A stretch of 19,293 nt of DNA. It comes from Cymbomonas tetramitiformis (lineage: Eukaryota > Chlorophyta > Pyramimonadophyceae > Pyramimonadales > Pyramimonadaceae). Location: NCBI GenBank assembly GCA_001247695.2, contig LGRX02012632.1, positions 1 through 19,293 on the forward strand. Reading direction: 5' to 3'. This document shows positions 1-7,055 of the stretch, in pieces. The number at the start of each line of letters is the position of its first letter. The stretch's first letter is position 1. The notes under the pieces were generated by a model, which saw nothing but the letters and a program-made list of their open reading frames with translations, had not been told where the DNA came from and did not search any database. The translations under genes were made by a program, and so were the position numbers.

Positions 1-119
1 TCGTCAAATTTTCAATTTCCTCGTGAGAATTCCAATTTCTCGGTGGGATTTCACGATTCTCCGTTTGAATTCTCGTTTCTTCGTGTGGTATCTTAGTGTA
101 AATTCAAATAGATATGAAA
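1..119. repeat. degenerate T-rich short repeat
   Basis: Loose ~20-bp repeats containing TTCTCGTTTCTTCGTG-like motifs (for example around 1-90) lead into the satellite to the right. No gene is seen. The copies are imperfect, so the unit length is only approximate. Confidence 0.4.
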
Positions 120-966
120 AAGCTTGAGAAATTCGAATAACTTGACATAAATTCAAACAAATTGAAAATATTTAGATTTATTTCGGATTAATTCGAAAAA
201 ATGAAAAAACATTGATGCATTCTTATCAACTCCAATAAATTAAAATCAATTCGAATCAAATTGAATAAATTCCGAATAAGTCAAATAAATTTAAATAAAT
301 TCGGATTAATTCGAATTAATTCGAACATATTCGAACAAATTCAGATAAAATCGAACAAATTCGAATAAATTAAGACAAATTCGAACAAATTCGAATAAAT
401 TCGAACAATTTCGAACAATTTCGAACAATTTCGAACAATTTCGAACAAATTCGAATAAATTCGAATAAATTCGAATAAATTCGAACAAATTCGAATAAAT
501 TTGAACAAATTTGAACAAATTCGAATAAATTCGAATAAACTCGAATAAATTCGAACAACATGTTGAAATAATAATAACAATAATAATCAAAATCAATTCG
601 AATAAATTTGATTAAATTCCGAATGATCCGAATAAATTTGAATAAATTCCTAATCATTCGAATAACTTCGAATAAATTCAGATTAATTCGACCGAATTAT
701 GAATAATTGCAATAAATTCGTATACATTCGAATTAATAGGAATAAATTCGAATAAATTCGGATTAATTGGAATAAATTCGAATAAATTCGGATTGATTGG
801 AATAAATTCGAATATATTCGTATTGATTCGAATAATATGTTGTAATAATAACAACAATAATAATTAACATCATTTCGAATAAATTTGAATAAATTCGAAT
901 AAATTCATATTAATTCGGCTAAATTCGGATTATTTGGAATAAATTCGAATAAATTCGGATTATTTG
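120..966. repeat. 10-bp AT-rich satellite (TTCGAATAAA)
   Basis: Nearly continuous tandem copies of a 10-bp unit, consensus AAATTCGAAY, run through this stretch; the unit contains the palindrome TTCGAA. A higher-order copy is visible: an interspersed block of the type ATGTTG-AATAATAATAACAATAA occurs at about 558-600 and again at about 828-875, roughly 270 bp apart. The open frames here on the minus strand (repeats of NLFEFIR) are simply the satellite translated. The array abuts the truncated end of the endonuclease gene at about 967. Confidence 0.9.
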
Positions 967-967
967 G

Positions 968-1559
968 TATGGCACAAACTGCTCGACGTACTGCTTCAAG
1001 ATGAGCGATACGCGCCCGTACTTTCGACATTTCTTTACTCCTAGGGATTTTGATGATGCCCGGTCGAAACGTATGTTGGAACGGATGTGGTAATGAATTC
1101 CCTAATATGTCTTGAAGTCTTGTGGTATATATATCCAATTCCTCCTTGGTGGCTATTTCGTTGAAAAGCCCCGGATTTTGCATTAATAATTTACTGCCTT
1201 CGTCCAAATGACGGGTGAACGTACTGAATTGCGATATGACTTTGGATTTCGATGTAGCACTCCCTCCTCAGGGTATTTTGTCTTAGTTATAGTAGGAAGG
1301 TTGGTGGTGTCAGGCCGCATGGCTCCCGCAAGCGTGAAGAGATTCAAGCGCATTGATATAGGTACATGGTCGGAAAAGGAGTCATACAAGTCGGGTGCCA
1401 CTTCTAGAGGGTTCACGAGATAAGTAGAGTCAATATAGGCTTCTTCTACCCCTTGCAAGCTGCTCGCCAAAATGTAATCGATCCGCTTATATGTAAAGTT
1501 CCTCCTATCGTTTATGTCATTGTTGGTCACGAAAGTCCAATGCGTGGAGGCGTCCCGGC
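968..1559 (-). pseudogene. EEP endonuclease of a non-LTR retrotransposon, C-terminal piece
   Basis: Minus-strand continuation of the endonuclease gene after the 5-kb insertion. The residues just inside the break are DASTHWTF, followed by NFTYKRIDYILAS and the catalytic SDHVPI motif near 1350, as in the C-terminal half of the EEP (APE-like) fold. Downstream of the endonuclease the frame changes within the GAGGAGGG tract at about 1262-1270. Coding character then continues in another frame (FTRHLDEGSK, TKEELDIYTTRLQDILG) to about 968, where the satellite begins. A reverse-transcriptase domain would be expected next in a LINE ORF2, but none is present. The copy is therefore split, frameshifted and truncated. 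It could instead be another EEP-family gene, but GDFN plus SDH with the following linker favours a retroelement. Confidence 0.75.
1555..1559. repeat. target-site duplication CCGGC, left copy
   Basis: CCGGC lies directly left of the left terminal repeat and recurs at 6578-6582 directly right of the right terminal repeat. Keeping one copy joins the two flanking endonuclease pieces in frame (minus-strand residues EGR-DAS). Confidence 0.85.
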
Positions 1560-1812
1560 TCACGGGGAGCCCAATCTTGCCACCCCCACTGTAAGGGGGG
1601 GGCACAGTGGGTCTCCTGTCTGTCACCCCTCAGCCCGATGTGTCACCAGTGTCCGTTGTCACGTGTATCACGGTGTGCTATAAAACACCTATCACAGTAT
1701 TTTATATCATCTTAGTATTCGAGAGCACGAGCACCTGCCCCTGCGAGACAGTTTCGCTCCTCAGCGCCTGACATATATATATCCTTATATATATATTTCT
1801 CACTTCCTCTCA
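1560..1812 (+). repeat. left long terminal repeat (intact)
   Basis: 253 bp from TCACGGGGAGCC to CTTCCTCTCA. It matches the right copy apart from a length difference in the C/G runs near 1576-1602 and a single T/G change in the TATTTKATATC tract near 1704. It contains the unoccupied hAT target CGAGCACCTGCCCC near 1727-1740. The very low divergence points to a recent insertion. Confidence 0.85.
1679..1685 (+). promoter_or_regulatory. TATA-like box in the left terminal repeat
   Basis: TATAAAA sits about 120 bp into the terminal repeat and recurs in the right copy at 3449-3455. Its position fits a U3 promoter if the element runs on the plus strand. This is motif evidence only. Confidence 0.4.
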
Positions 1813-1823
1813 GGTTATCGGCC
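1813..1823 (+). other. candidate primer-binding site
   Basis: GGTTATCGGCC follows the left terminal repeat with no gap. It differs at one base from GGTTATGGGCC, the form complementary to the anticodon arm of initiator tRNA-Met that copia-type elements use as a half-tRNA primer. That likeness is from family knowledge. The host tRNA is not available, so this is tentative. Confidence 0.35.
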
Positions 1824-1899
1824 ACCACTTGTGGGTGCTCGTGTTTTACTTTTGATCCTTGGAGGGCGAACCGAACTTCCTCGAATCCGCCGCACACCG

Positions 1900-2213
1900 C
1901 CGGCAGCTGTTCCGTCCTTACGGCAGCGACTTAAACCAGACCCCGGCCACCGTTGAAGATCGCGGCCGAGTCCAAAATTTTATCACCAAACCGTGGGCAA
2001 TTTGGGCCAAAGTTGAGCCCTGTTGTTTTTGCGTGTTTTCAAACAATCCCGACCGCCGCAACCGACGGCAGTTGTTTCGTCCTTACGACAACAACTATAT
2101 CACGACCCCGGCCACCGTTGAAGATCGCGGCCGCGACCAGAATTTATCACAGAACCGTAAGCAAATTGGGCTACAATTGTGCCCTGCCGCTTTTACGTAT
2201 TTCCGACCATTCA
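1900..2213 (+). repeat. imperfect tandem duplication, ~165-bp period
   Basis: The core CCCCGGCCACCGTTGAAGAT appears at 1941 and again at 2106, with similar flanks (CAG-TGTT-CGTCCTTACG upstream; GGGC-AA-TTG-GCCCTG downstream). Divergence is moderate, so the duplication is older than the terminal repeats. Confidence 0.75.
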
Positions 2214-2230
2214 CAACTACGTGCCCTACA

Positions 2231-2552
2231 CTCTGGACAGCAGCGCCCGAACTGTGGCGAAACTGGCTTACCGCACGTTGTTTTTGACCTCACCGCCGTT
2301 TTCCTCGTCGAATTTCACCCCAATTTGGCTTTTACATCGCCCGATTTGGTTAATTTTACGAAGAGTTACGTTTTCGACACGCACCCAAACGCGCCCTCGC
2401 CTTTCTGGACAGCAGCGCCGCTCCTGCAGGACAACTGGCTTGCCGCACGACTTGTTTGACGTCACCGACGTCTTCCTCGTCAAAATCTACCCCAATTTGA
2501 CTCATCCATCGTTGGATTTGGTTCATTTTTCAGAAAGTTATGTCTTCGCTTG
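2231..2552 (+). repeat. imperfect tandem duplication, ~172-bp period
   Basis: CTGGACAGCAGCGCC occurs at 2233 and 2405, and both copies end in a GTTA-GT-TTCG block near 2364-2373 and 2536-2548. Most differences keep related amino acids in the pattern PNLxxxSxDLVxFxxSYVF. That suggests past protein-coding constraint. Confidence 0.7.
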
Positions 2553-3310
2553 AGAACCCTAACTTGACGTTCGCGGAATTATCCAGCCAGCGGTCAGCCA
2601 CCATGTCCGCTGACCGCCAGAATGCGCGCATGCCCGCTGTTCATTCAGCGTTGGCATCTTTTCGAGTCCATCGACGGCATCCTTCACATGGCTATGGTCT
2701 GGTGGTGTCTGGTGGTGCTTATGCACTAGACACCAACATCGAGTCTATCGCCTTCGCCAATGACGACAACTCTGAGCACAACGAGTTACGTCCGCGGCAT
2801 CCTCCGCTCTCCGCTCCACCCTTCGTGCCCCTTGGCCACTGCGTGGTGGTGTGCGGTGGTGTTACAGCACCAACCCCACCGGTTCTCCCCTCTGCTTGCG
2901 CGCTCATTGGCGGCAGAGTGGGGGCACGCCGCATTTTTCACCTTCCATCCCCCTGCCCCCTCTTCGTTGACGCATCCGCTCTGGTGGTGCCAGGCCGCTT
3001 TTGGCTCTGGCATCGCACCGGCGTTGGTTGAACGTTGTAGGGGTGAGTATTGCCTCACTGGCGCTTGACGCATGCGATCGAGGGTGACGCCGCCGCCAGC
3101 AAGATTAATTCCAACAGCACAACTCAGCAAGGACCCTTCTCCATGCCTGCACGGTTTGTGATGATCCTCGAGGGGACTGAGTTCTTTAGATTGACCTAGC
3201 AGCAGACTTTTGGACATCTTGGGATGGCACATGCCGGATTGCTCGAGCCGGATTGGCTCCTAGACCCTGCAGTGCTCCTGCCTCTTTGCCTGGTGACACC
3301 TCAACCCCAC

Positions 3311-3324
3311 GGGGTGAGGTGGTG
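3311..3324 (+). other. candidate polypurine tract
   Basis: GGGGTGAGGTGGTG abuts the start of the right terminal repeat, where plus-strand priming would occur in an LTR element. It is purine-rich but interrupted by three T residues. Confidence 0.35.
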
Positions 3325-3504
3325 TCACGGGGAGCCCAATCTTGCCCCTCCCCCCACTGTAAGGGGGGGGGGCACAGTGGGTCTCCTGTCTGTCACCCCT
3401 CAGCCCGATGTGTCACCAGTGTCCGTTGTCACGTGTATCACGGTGTGCTATAAAACACCTATCACAGTATTTGATATCATCTTAGTATTCGAGAGCACGA
3501 GCAC
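3325..3504 (+). repeat. right long terminal repeat, first part
   Basis: Matches 1560-1732 of the left repeat and then stops at the hAT insertion. The remaining part of this repeat is at 6500-6577. Confidence 0.85.
3497..3504. repeat. hAT target-site duplication ACGAGCAC, left copy
   Basis: ACGAGCAC immediately precedes the transposon end and recurs at 6492-6499 immediately after the other end. Eight bases is the hallmark duplication length of the hAT superfamily. The uninterrupted site is present once in the left terminal repeat near 1725-1732. Confidence 0.9.
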
Positions 3505-3786
3505 CCTAGTTCGATAAAATGTATTCCTAGGTTGCAGCCGAAGGCTGTAATACTCATGACGAATCCTTGTTTTCTCCCCAAAATGCCCGCCGCAGGCGAA
3601 AAATTTGAAAAAAAGGAATATTCTTTTCTAAAATTTCTTTATTCCCTTAATAGATCATTAGTATGTTGTTTATACAAAAAGAATATTCGATTTCAAGTCC
3701 GACGAAGCACTTGACCCAAGGGTTAAAGACAAAGTGCACATTTATCAACAGTTCTACACAGATATACCATTATTCCAAAATCCAAA

Positions 3787-6006
3787 TTACACTAGGAAAG
3801 GGAATTTACTTTTTTCTTTGTCCAGTCTATTGATCGTGGCAGATGTCACTGCGGTCGAATGAAATCTTGATGGGTTCCGATCTACAGAAGAAAAGTGCCA
3901 AGGTTTTCCTTCACCAAAATGTCTGTTCAAAACTCGTGTGACAAAAGGTTCACACTCAGAGGGTGCAGGCCCATTCCAATGCACCATAGCTTCCATGCTG
4001 TATCGCTCTTGACCCAAGTGCCTACCACCGATAGCATGGGCATCTATGGTACTCCCCATACCTTCCACGACTTCTTCACAGATGGTCTTTAAGGAACAAT
4101 GGGTAAACAAATACAGCCAGTCAGAAACTCCTTCATAAAGTGATGTGTCAGTGAAAATATCCTCCATAATAACACAACCAGAGGCCCCTGTCCAACGCAT
4201 ATTGTATTTGGGACTGGTTTGAAAGGCAGTTACCAGGCGTTGTTTCAAAACAAGGTGTTGCTCCCGAAGGTCCTCTATGGAAGGCAACCTGATTTTCCCA
4301 ACATCTGTCGCCCAGGCGTGCACCTTAGCCAAACTGTCGAGTTGTGCCTGTTCGCTCAAGGGGCAAGGAGAAGAAATAAGAATACGGAGGTCAAAGCACT
4401 CTGCCATCCAAGCAAATTGTTCTGGAATGTCACTGATAATACGAGTGTGATAAAAGTGTAGGACAACCTCGCACCAGTCTCCAAGCTGCACCATCAAGTA
4501 TTCAAAGGACAGACGTTTATTTGTGCAAGCAAGTAGGCTAACACCTGCAAACTTTCCCTTTCGAAATTCCTCCACCTTCTCTGAAAAAAAACTCATATGA
4601 CTCGTCGGAAGTCTTTCTGCTCTAAACTCCTTTAGCAACTGCTTGAATAAAACCTCGAAGTTGAGCATCTCCTGGCGGTGCTCCCAAGGAAGTGTGTTCA
4701 CCGTTTGCAGCTTCAAAGATAGAAACATAGTGTGCTCCAATAGATCGGTGACACCCATCAAGAGGCCCACAAACTCAAAGTTCTTCAACACTTTCAAGAG
4801 CTCACGTGTTTCCTCGTCAGCTGGGAACTCCTTCGCACGTCCCTGCAGCCTAACTTGAAAGATGTGCCAGTCACGTAAAAAGTTCAAATACACTTTTCTC
4901 TCAGCTTGCGCGAAACGAGTCTCACAAAAACGAGCGGGATTGTATAGCTTTTCCTTGAGATCAGTTGCAATTTTCCTGACCTCTTCATACCCTTTTCCAT
5001 AAGAAACTTTAGACAGTTGGCTTGAAACTTTCGTTGCCAAATCGGAGTACCATGCTACAGTTGGCAGGGCAACTGTTCCTTCTTTGTCCTGGCGGGTATC
5101 CCCCAAAACCAACTCCAAACGATGTGCCCCGCCCCAGCCAGGAAGGGTCCAGTCAACACAGTTTCCTGCCAGGCTGCACAGTTCCTCAGGCACTCCTAAA
5201 GTGAAATATTGTCCATCATATGCGTGCCCTGTCCACTGTTGTGCAAACATTTCTTTCGAAATGCGGTAAGGGCTAATGCCCCCTAGCAAGTTCGCGGCAA
5301 CTGCAGGGCCAGTATGGCCATCGACTACTGGCGGGTTAGATAAGAGGAACGGTTTTATTTTCCCTCGTACCATGAACAGCATCCTTGTGGTTTGTCCTGT
5401 CCTTCTAAGCTCAGTGACCTTGTCAGCAAGTAAAGCAAAGGGGGGATTTCGACCGGTAGCTGGGTCAGGGGTATTCAGAAAATCGATTAAGCCCTGGACG
5501 ATCTCTTTGTGCGCTGCGTCCAGGAACTTCGGAGGAAACTTTTCGCTGTGATTTAGTGTGCCTATAAAAATACCATCCTTTGACTTTTCGTACAAATATC
5601 GTTCAAAAAATAAATAGCTCTCAGCTTCACGAATAGTAAAATATGCGGCTCTGCCTATAACCAAACCAAGTTTCTTACGCGCAGCCTCTTCAGCTTTCAA
5701 TGCTGCGACCTCCTCGACCACCCACAAGTGGATAGCACACTCCTGATGTCTTTTCACTGCGGTCCTTATGTTTTTTATCGCTTGAGACGCTGAAATCAGG
5801 CCTACTTTGTCGATCGCGTAACCAGATTTGAGTTTGACAGTTGGTTGCTCCGGACGACTTCTTTTCACACCGACCGACGCGAACATAGATCCTATATCTT
5901 GGGATGCTTTCTCTGGATGAACATCCCTCATATGCCTCGTCATATTTCTCGCTACTATAAGCTTGTTGCATTTCGCGCACTGCACGGAGGCGTTGTGCTT
6001 TTCCAT
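3787..6006 (-). CDS. hAT-type transposase with N-terminal C2H2 zinc finger
   Basis: An uninterrupted frame of about 739 codons. The N-terminus holds a C2H2 finger (C10, C13, H25, H30; CAKCNKLI...RHMRDVH), likely for binding the transposon ends. A lysine/arginine-rich linker follows. The central part resembles the RNase-H-like core of ZNF862/KIAA1586-type hAT-derived proteins: LLADKVTELRRTGQ (D195, probable first catalytic Asp), GHAYDGQYFTLGVPEEL (D264, probable second), then W291-GGAHRLEL-H295 and SKVSYGKGYEE near 332-342. I cannot place the catalytic Glu and do not see a clear C-terminal hATC dimerisation motif. The frame is open further upstream to an ATG at 6264. That extension would run through a 34-bp-arm hairpin and shows no family likeness, so the ATG at 6006 directly before the finger is preferred. 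Catalytic residue roles are inferred from family knowledge. Confidence 0.85.
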   Translation of the reverse strand: MEKHNASVQCAKCNKLIVARNMTRHMRDVHPEKASQDIGSMFASVGVKRSRPEQPTVKLKSGYAIDKVGLISASQAIKNIRTAVKRHQECAIHLWVVEEVAALKAEEAARKKLGLVIGRAAYFTIREAESYLFFERYLYEKSKDGIFIGTLNHSEKFPPKFLDAAHKEIVQGLIDFLNTPDPATGRNPPFALLADKVTELRRTGQTTRMLFMVRGKIKPFLLSNPPVVDGHTGPAVAANLLGGISPYRISKEMFAQQWTGHAYDGQYFTLGVPEELCSLAGNCVDWTLPGWGGAHRLELVLGDTRQDKEGTVALPTVAWYSDLATKVSSQLSKVSYGKGYEEVRKIATDLKEKLYNPARFCETRFAQAERKVYLNFLRDWHIFQVRLQGRAKEFPADEETRELLKVLKNFEFVGLLMGVTDLLEHTMFLSLKLQTVNTLPWEHRQEMLNFEVLFKQLLKEFRAERLPTSHMSFFSEKVEEFRKGKFAGVSLLACTNKRLSFEYLMVQLGDWCEVVLHFYHTRIISDIPEQFAWMAECFDLRILISSPCPLSEQAQLDSLAKVHAWATDVGKIRLPSIEDLREQHLVLKQRLVTAFQTSPKYNMRWTGASGCVIMEDIFTDTSLYEGVSDWLYLFTHCSLKTICEEVVEGMGSTIDAHAIGGRHLGQERYSMEAMVHWNGPAPSECEPFVTRVLNRHFGEGKPWHFSSVDRNPSRFHSTAVTSATINRLDKEKSKFPFLV

Positions 6007-6148
6007 GGTGAAAGTCCGAACGCAGACTCGTTTGCTGCGGGATACAGTTTTTATGAGAAATAAGCGAGGTCTCGCTCCAGCAGGAGACCCAACGACGGAT
6101 GCACGGTTAAACCAGACCAGGCTGAGTACTGTGACTGTGACTGTGTGA

Positions 6149-6229
6149 CTCCATTGGATATCCGATCGAGGGGTTGAGACACACAAATTATTTGCGTGTC
6201 TCAACCCCTCGATCAGATATCCAATGGAG
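6149..6229. repeat. long inverted repeat (hairpin) in the 5' region of the hAT
   Basis: The arms at 6149-6182 and 6196-6229 are 34 bp each with one mismatch (CTCCATTGGATATC...GAGACAC). They are separated by 13 bp that itself contains CAAAT-T-ATTTG. The structure lies about 140 bp upstream of the transposase start codon and about 260 bp inside the transposon end. It could be a transposase-binding structure, a transcript hairpin, or the mark of a small foldback insertion. Confidence 0.9.
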
Positions 6230-6293
6230 CTAGACGCTAGCAGTAGCGTTATCGAGGTATCCATACGGCTGCGTTCACTATTTTCCCAGAATT

Positions 6294-6431
6294 CAGAATC
6301 CAGAATTCCAGACGTGAGTGGATTCTGATCTGATCTGATCCGTGATCTCGAGAAGAGAGTAGCGAGTATTCACGAGAGAGAGAAAGAAAATCGCCTGGCT
6401 GCCCTCCTGCGGGGGGGGGCGAATACTCGCT
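6294..6431. repeat. subterminal hairpins of the hAT right end
   Basis: There are two inverted repeats. CAGAATCCA at 6294-6302 pairs with TGGATTCTG at 6319-6327. AGCGAGTATTC at 6361-6371 pairs with GAATACTCGCT at 6421-6431, spanning a poly-G run. Subterminal repeats are often transposase-binding regions in hAT elements; that role is inferred. Confidence 0.55.
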
Positions 6432-6491
6432 CCACCATTTTTTTTTCTCCTCCAGCCGGGCTGCTGTTTTTAGGTAAAATGTCGTACTAGG

Positions 6492-6499
6492 ACGAGCAC
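6492..6499. repeat. hAT target-site duplication ACGAGCAC, right copy
   Basis: Right copy of the 8-bp duplication (see 3497-3504). The terminal repeat resumes directly after it with CTGCCCCTGCGAGAC. Confidence 0.9.
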
Positions 6500-6577
6500 C
6501 TGCCCCTGCGAGACAGTTTCGCTCCTCAGCGCCTGACATATATATATCCTTATATATATATTTCTCACTTCCTCTCA
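6500..6577 (+). repeat. right long terminal repeat, second part
   Basis: 78 bp matching the end of the left repeat at 1735-1812, including the ATATATATATCCTTATATATATA tract region and the terminal CTTCCTCTCA. It is followed by the right CCGGC target duplication at 6578-6582. Confidence 0.85.
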
Positions 6578-6808
6578 CCGGCCCTCTATTATTTCCCCGA
6601 TGTCGTGTAATTTTAGTTCATTAGTTAATTTCTGCAACATTCTGTCACAAAGAGAGTACCTAGGTGGCAAAATCTCGTTGTAAAAATCCCTCTCATGGTT
6701 TAACATCCCGTTGAAATCGCCCATGACATAATAGTAAGGTGTGTCCACGTTCACGTAGAGTACAAAATTAGGTAGCCTATAGTAGTATCTAGTAGTAGGT
6801 GACTCCTT
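6578..6808 (-). pseudogene. EEP endonuclease of a non-LTR retrotransposon, middle piece
   Basis: An open minus-strand stretch containing the EEP hallmark GDFN within YYYVMGDFNGMLNHERDF (Asp and Asn of the active site, near 6710-6721), then LCDRMLQKLTNELKLHDIGE. It ends with EGR at the CCGGC target duplication. It is framed by the 247-bp insertion on its N-terminal side and by the 5-kb LTR-like element on its C-terminal side. Joined across both breaks it stays in the same frame, so this piece was coding until the insertions. Confidence 0.8.
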
Positions 6809-7055
6809 GTGTCACTCAACCTGAAGCATCGTAGTTGCGGTCGCAGTGTCACACGTTATGATGATGACACTGCGACACGCGCCCCTCACAGACAATCTTC
6901 CCTTCGTAATAACTTGGCGGCGCAAGCCGCCAGCCCTTACTCTGGTAATATTATCCGCAACCATTGTGTCCTTCAGCTGCTGCCTTATGGCAGCTGTCGT
7001 ACCGCCTTCTTTCCCCCCCTCATATAGCTAGTTTATTTCGGGTTTCTCATGACAC
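6809..7055. mobile_element. 247-bp hairpin-rich insertion in the endonuclease gene
   Basis: The insertion separates KH (codon at 7056-7058) from KESP (codons ending at 6808). Removing it gives an in-frame junction. The ends are GTGTCA and TGACAC, a 6-bp inverted repeat; equivalently, the flanks share a GTG that could be a 3-bp target duplication. The interior has three strong hairpins: CGCAGTGTCA/TGACACTGCG near 6851-6883, TGGCGGC/GCCGCCA near 6916-6933, and CAGCTGC/GCAGCTG near 6976-6996. No coding potential is seen. It may be a MITE- or SINE-like element; the exact ends are uncertain by a few bases. Confidence 0.6.

Larger units (their letters stand above)
1813..3324 (+). other. internal region of the LTR-like element, no recognised product
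   Basis: 1.5 kb between the terminal repeats. It contains two successive imperfect tandem duplications (about 1900-2213 and 2231-2550), then sequence with open frames at 2540-3031 (plus) and 2786-3232 (minus). None of these shows a motif I recognise. In the second duplication the two copies share a protein-level pattern in different frames (GLPHxxFDxTxVFLVxxxPNL). This suggests that an ancestral coding repeat was later shifted out of frame. A gag-like remnant is possible but cannot be shown. Confidence 0.5.
3505..6491 (-). mobile_element. complete hAT-superfamily DNA transposon (2,987 bp)
   Basis: The left end reads CCTAGTTCGATA and the reverse complement of the right end reads CCTAGTACGACA, giving 12-bp terminal inverted repeats with two mismatches. 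The element carries one minus-strand transposase gene (3787-6006). Non-coding flanks are 282 bp on the 3' side and 485 bp on the 5' side; the latter contains several hairpins. The insertion point and exact length come from comparison with the empty site in the left terminal repeat, so the boundaries are base-accurate. The intact open frame and matching duplications point to recent transposition. Confidence 0.92.
1560..6577 (+). mobile_element. non-autonomous LTR-retroelement-like insertion, with nested hAT
   Basis: This block has near-identical direct terminal repeats (1560-1812, and 3325-3504 continued at 6500-6577) and a 1.5-kb internal region, and it is bounded by a 5-bp target duplication. 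Without the hAT transposon and its 8-bp duplication the element is about 2.0 kb. I see no protease, reverse transcriptase, RNase H or integrase motif in any frame of the internal part, so it resembles TRIM/LARD-type non-autonomous elements. Plus orientation is inferred from a TATAAAA box inside the repeat, a GGTTATCGGCC tract directly after the left repeat (primer-site-like) and a purine-rich tract directly before the right repeat. The ends (TCAC...CTCTCA) are not the canonical TG...CA, so the class remains an inference. The insertion itself is very well supported. Confidence 0.75.

Noticed and set aside
306..657. Minus-strand frames of NLFEFIR repeats
   Set aside because: Translation of the 10-bp satellite in three frames.
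1712..1897. Repeated minus-strand frame (SEKYIYKDIYMSGAEERN) at 1712-1897 and 6249-6578
   Set aside because: It is the end of the long terminal repeat read backwards, so its duplication reflects the repeat and not a conserved protein.
3895..5551. Several plus-strand frames of 60-91 codons inside the hAT
   Set aside because: Shadows opposite the transposase gene, with no motifs of their own.
6007..6264. Longer start (ATG at 6264) for the hAT transposase
   Set aside because: The extra 86 codons run through the 34-bp-arm hairpin and GT repeats and match nothing; the zinc finger begins directly after the ATG at 6006.
6795..7040. Alternative boundary of the 247-bp insertion with CTAGT as a 5-bp target duplication
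   Set aside because: Removal at those points leaves a stop and the wrong frame in the endonuclease; removal of 6809-7055 restores the frame.
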